Shown here piece after piece: positions 5,027 to 5,766 of a stretch of 5,766 bases of DNA (within the stretch, counting starts at the first letter, position 1; each line of letters begins with the position of its first letter). The position numbers were made by a program, and so were the translations under genes. The notes beneath the pieces are model-generated. The model was not told where the DNA came from. It made no database searches and was given only the letters and a program-made list of their open reading frames with translations. The DNA comes from Methanomicrobiales archaeon (lineage in GTDB: Archaea; Halobacteriota; Methanomicrobia; Methanomicrobiales; Methanospirillaceae), in assembly GCA_017883495.1 (NCBI GenBank), contig JADGNL010000055.1:1-5766 (forward strand), in the 5' to 3' direction.

Positions 5027-5766
5027 TATGGGATGAAGACGAAGTAGAGCGTGATCGACCGGGCGCCCGGCTCGACGTGGACATGCTCGAGGCTGCAGGT
5101 GAGCCCGAGTCCTTCGGCGAGCATGCAGGCGATCAGGCTGCAGATGGGGCAGGGGTGGACCCGGCAGCAGACCGGGAAATCCTGCTTGAGTTCGGTGCAG
5201 ATCGAGAGGAGCCGGTAATTCTGGAGCTCGACCAGGATGTAGCCCTCGCGCCGCACGGGAATCACGCGGTCCGCGACCTCGATCACGTCCTCGCAGACCT
5301 CCTGGATTGCTGTCAGCACGTCCTCTTCGCGCACGGGCAGGCGGAGCGAGTACGACCGTTTCAGCATCTCGAAGAGCTGCATCCCCGACGGTACGAGGTA
5401 CTGGCCGCGCATGGATCGCCCGCCGATGTACGCAACGTCTTTACTCTCCTGCGGCGACGCCGTCGCCGTCGCTGGGACGAACTGTAGGATGTTGTCGCCC
5501 TCTCTCTCGGGCGGCAGGTAGTAGGTCATACTATCGCGCGGGAGCGCCCGGCAGTCGGGACTCCCGCCGGCGTTGAGGGCTTCCTGCAGGGTTTTGGCCG
5601 AGATCCCGCGAGCGCTGTTCAGCACGACAGCTCCTGCGAAGACGCAGACCACGCCCACGAGCGAGGTCGCGACCGCGATCACCCGCTCGATCGGGATGTA
5701 GGCTCCGATCAGGGGGATACTGATGGCGGGAAGACCGACCAGGAACTGCTCGAAGAAGAGCGCGAC
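5026..5766 (-). CDS. membrane protein of unknown function with cysteine-rich C-terminus, partial (N-terminus off window)
   Basis: I do not recognise the function. The frame is open to the right edge, so the true start is outside; a GTG at 5682 is internal, because hydrophobic in-frame sequence continues upstream of it. The 246 visible residues, numbered from the edge, start with two likely membrane helices (about 8-25 and 29-50) joined by a short loop. Then comes a soluble region with YYLPPEREGDNILQFVPA (82-99), a short Ala/Thr/Ser linker, GQYLVPSGMQLFEML (121-135), and a helical segment (147-168). The tail holds seven cysteines in 35 residues: C190, C200, C201, C206, C209, C214 and C224, including CPIC. 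H204, H228 and H230 are nearby. This suggests metal or cluster binding, or redox chemistry, or regulation. The tail loosely recalls the end of V4R-type domains, but that is an impression only. Codon use is like its neighbours. Confidence 0.8.
   Translation of the reverse strand, partial: VALFFEQFLVGLPAISIPLIGAYIPIERVIAVATSLVGVVCVFAGAVVLNSARGISAKTLQEALNAGGSPDCRALPRDSMTYYLPPEREGDNILQFVPATATASPQESKDVAYIGGRSMRGQYLVPSGMQLFEMLKRSYSLRLPVREEDVLTAIQEVCEDVIEVADRVIPVRREGYILVELQNYRLLSICTELKQDFPVCCRVHPCPICSLIACMLAEGLGLTCSLEHVHVEPGARSITLYFVFIP

Noticed and set aside
5450..5475. GCCGTCGC-type short repeat inside the minus-strand membrane protein gene
   Set aside because: It encodes an Ala/Thr linker and is simple GC-rich codon repetition, not a separate repeat element.
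5077..5487. 136-codon plus-strand open frame opposite the cysteine-rich membrane protein
   Set aside because: The minus strand shows membrane helices and a domain-like protein open to the window edge; the plus-strand product is a charged, repetitive antisense translation without a ribosome site.

Overview
The window looks like a GC-rich methanogenic euryarchaeon, most likely of the order Methanomicrobiales (Methanoculleus-like). The reasons are a stand-alone CofG (F420 biosynthesis), separate archaeal-type PurS and PurQ subunits, a small ferredoxin:thioredoxin-reductase-like protein, a GH57 amylase of the methanogen type, tightly packed genes with GGAG/GGAGG ribosome sites, and AT-rich box A-like promoter elements in an otherwise GC-rich sequence. 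The genus is an inference; no rRNA or other marker is present.

Layout: (1) 1-915, minus strand: N-terminal ~300 residues of a GH57 alpha-amylase-type glycosidase that runs off the left edge. Its start is unusual, because a strong Shine-Dalgarno is followed by no ATG, GTG or TTG at a usable distance. (2) 916-1206: divergent intergenic region with an AT-rich core, holding candidate promoters for both directions and an 8-bp perfect palindrome. (3) 1207-4164, plus strand: a five-gene operon, cofG-purC-purS-purQ-FTR-like. The first four genes are overlapping or separated by one base, and the fifth follows after 28 bases. A T6 tract follows. (4) 4231-4998, plus strand: an exported or membrane-anchored SIMPL (DUF541) protein, ended by a GC hairpin plus T-tract. 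(5) 5026-5766, minus strand: the C-terminal part of a membrane protein of unknown function with a cysteine-rich tail, running off the right edge.

How the genes fit together: PurS and PurQ are subunits of FGAM synthetase (PurL is not in the window) and PurC makes SAICAR, so three purine-pathway proteins are co-translated. CofG makes the deazaflavin chromophore Fo of coenzyme F420. The pyrimidine part of its substrate derives from GTP, and GTP is also used later in F420 assembly, so linking cofG to pur genes makes metabolic sense. The FTR-like protein at the operon end suggests a redox or thiol link, but nothing in the sequence shows its partner. No mobile element, CRISPR array, tRNA or rRNA was seen. 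I see no clear evidence of a wholly new system; the best leads are the FTR-like protein in the pur operon, the amylase start codon and the cysteine-rich membrane protein.
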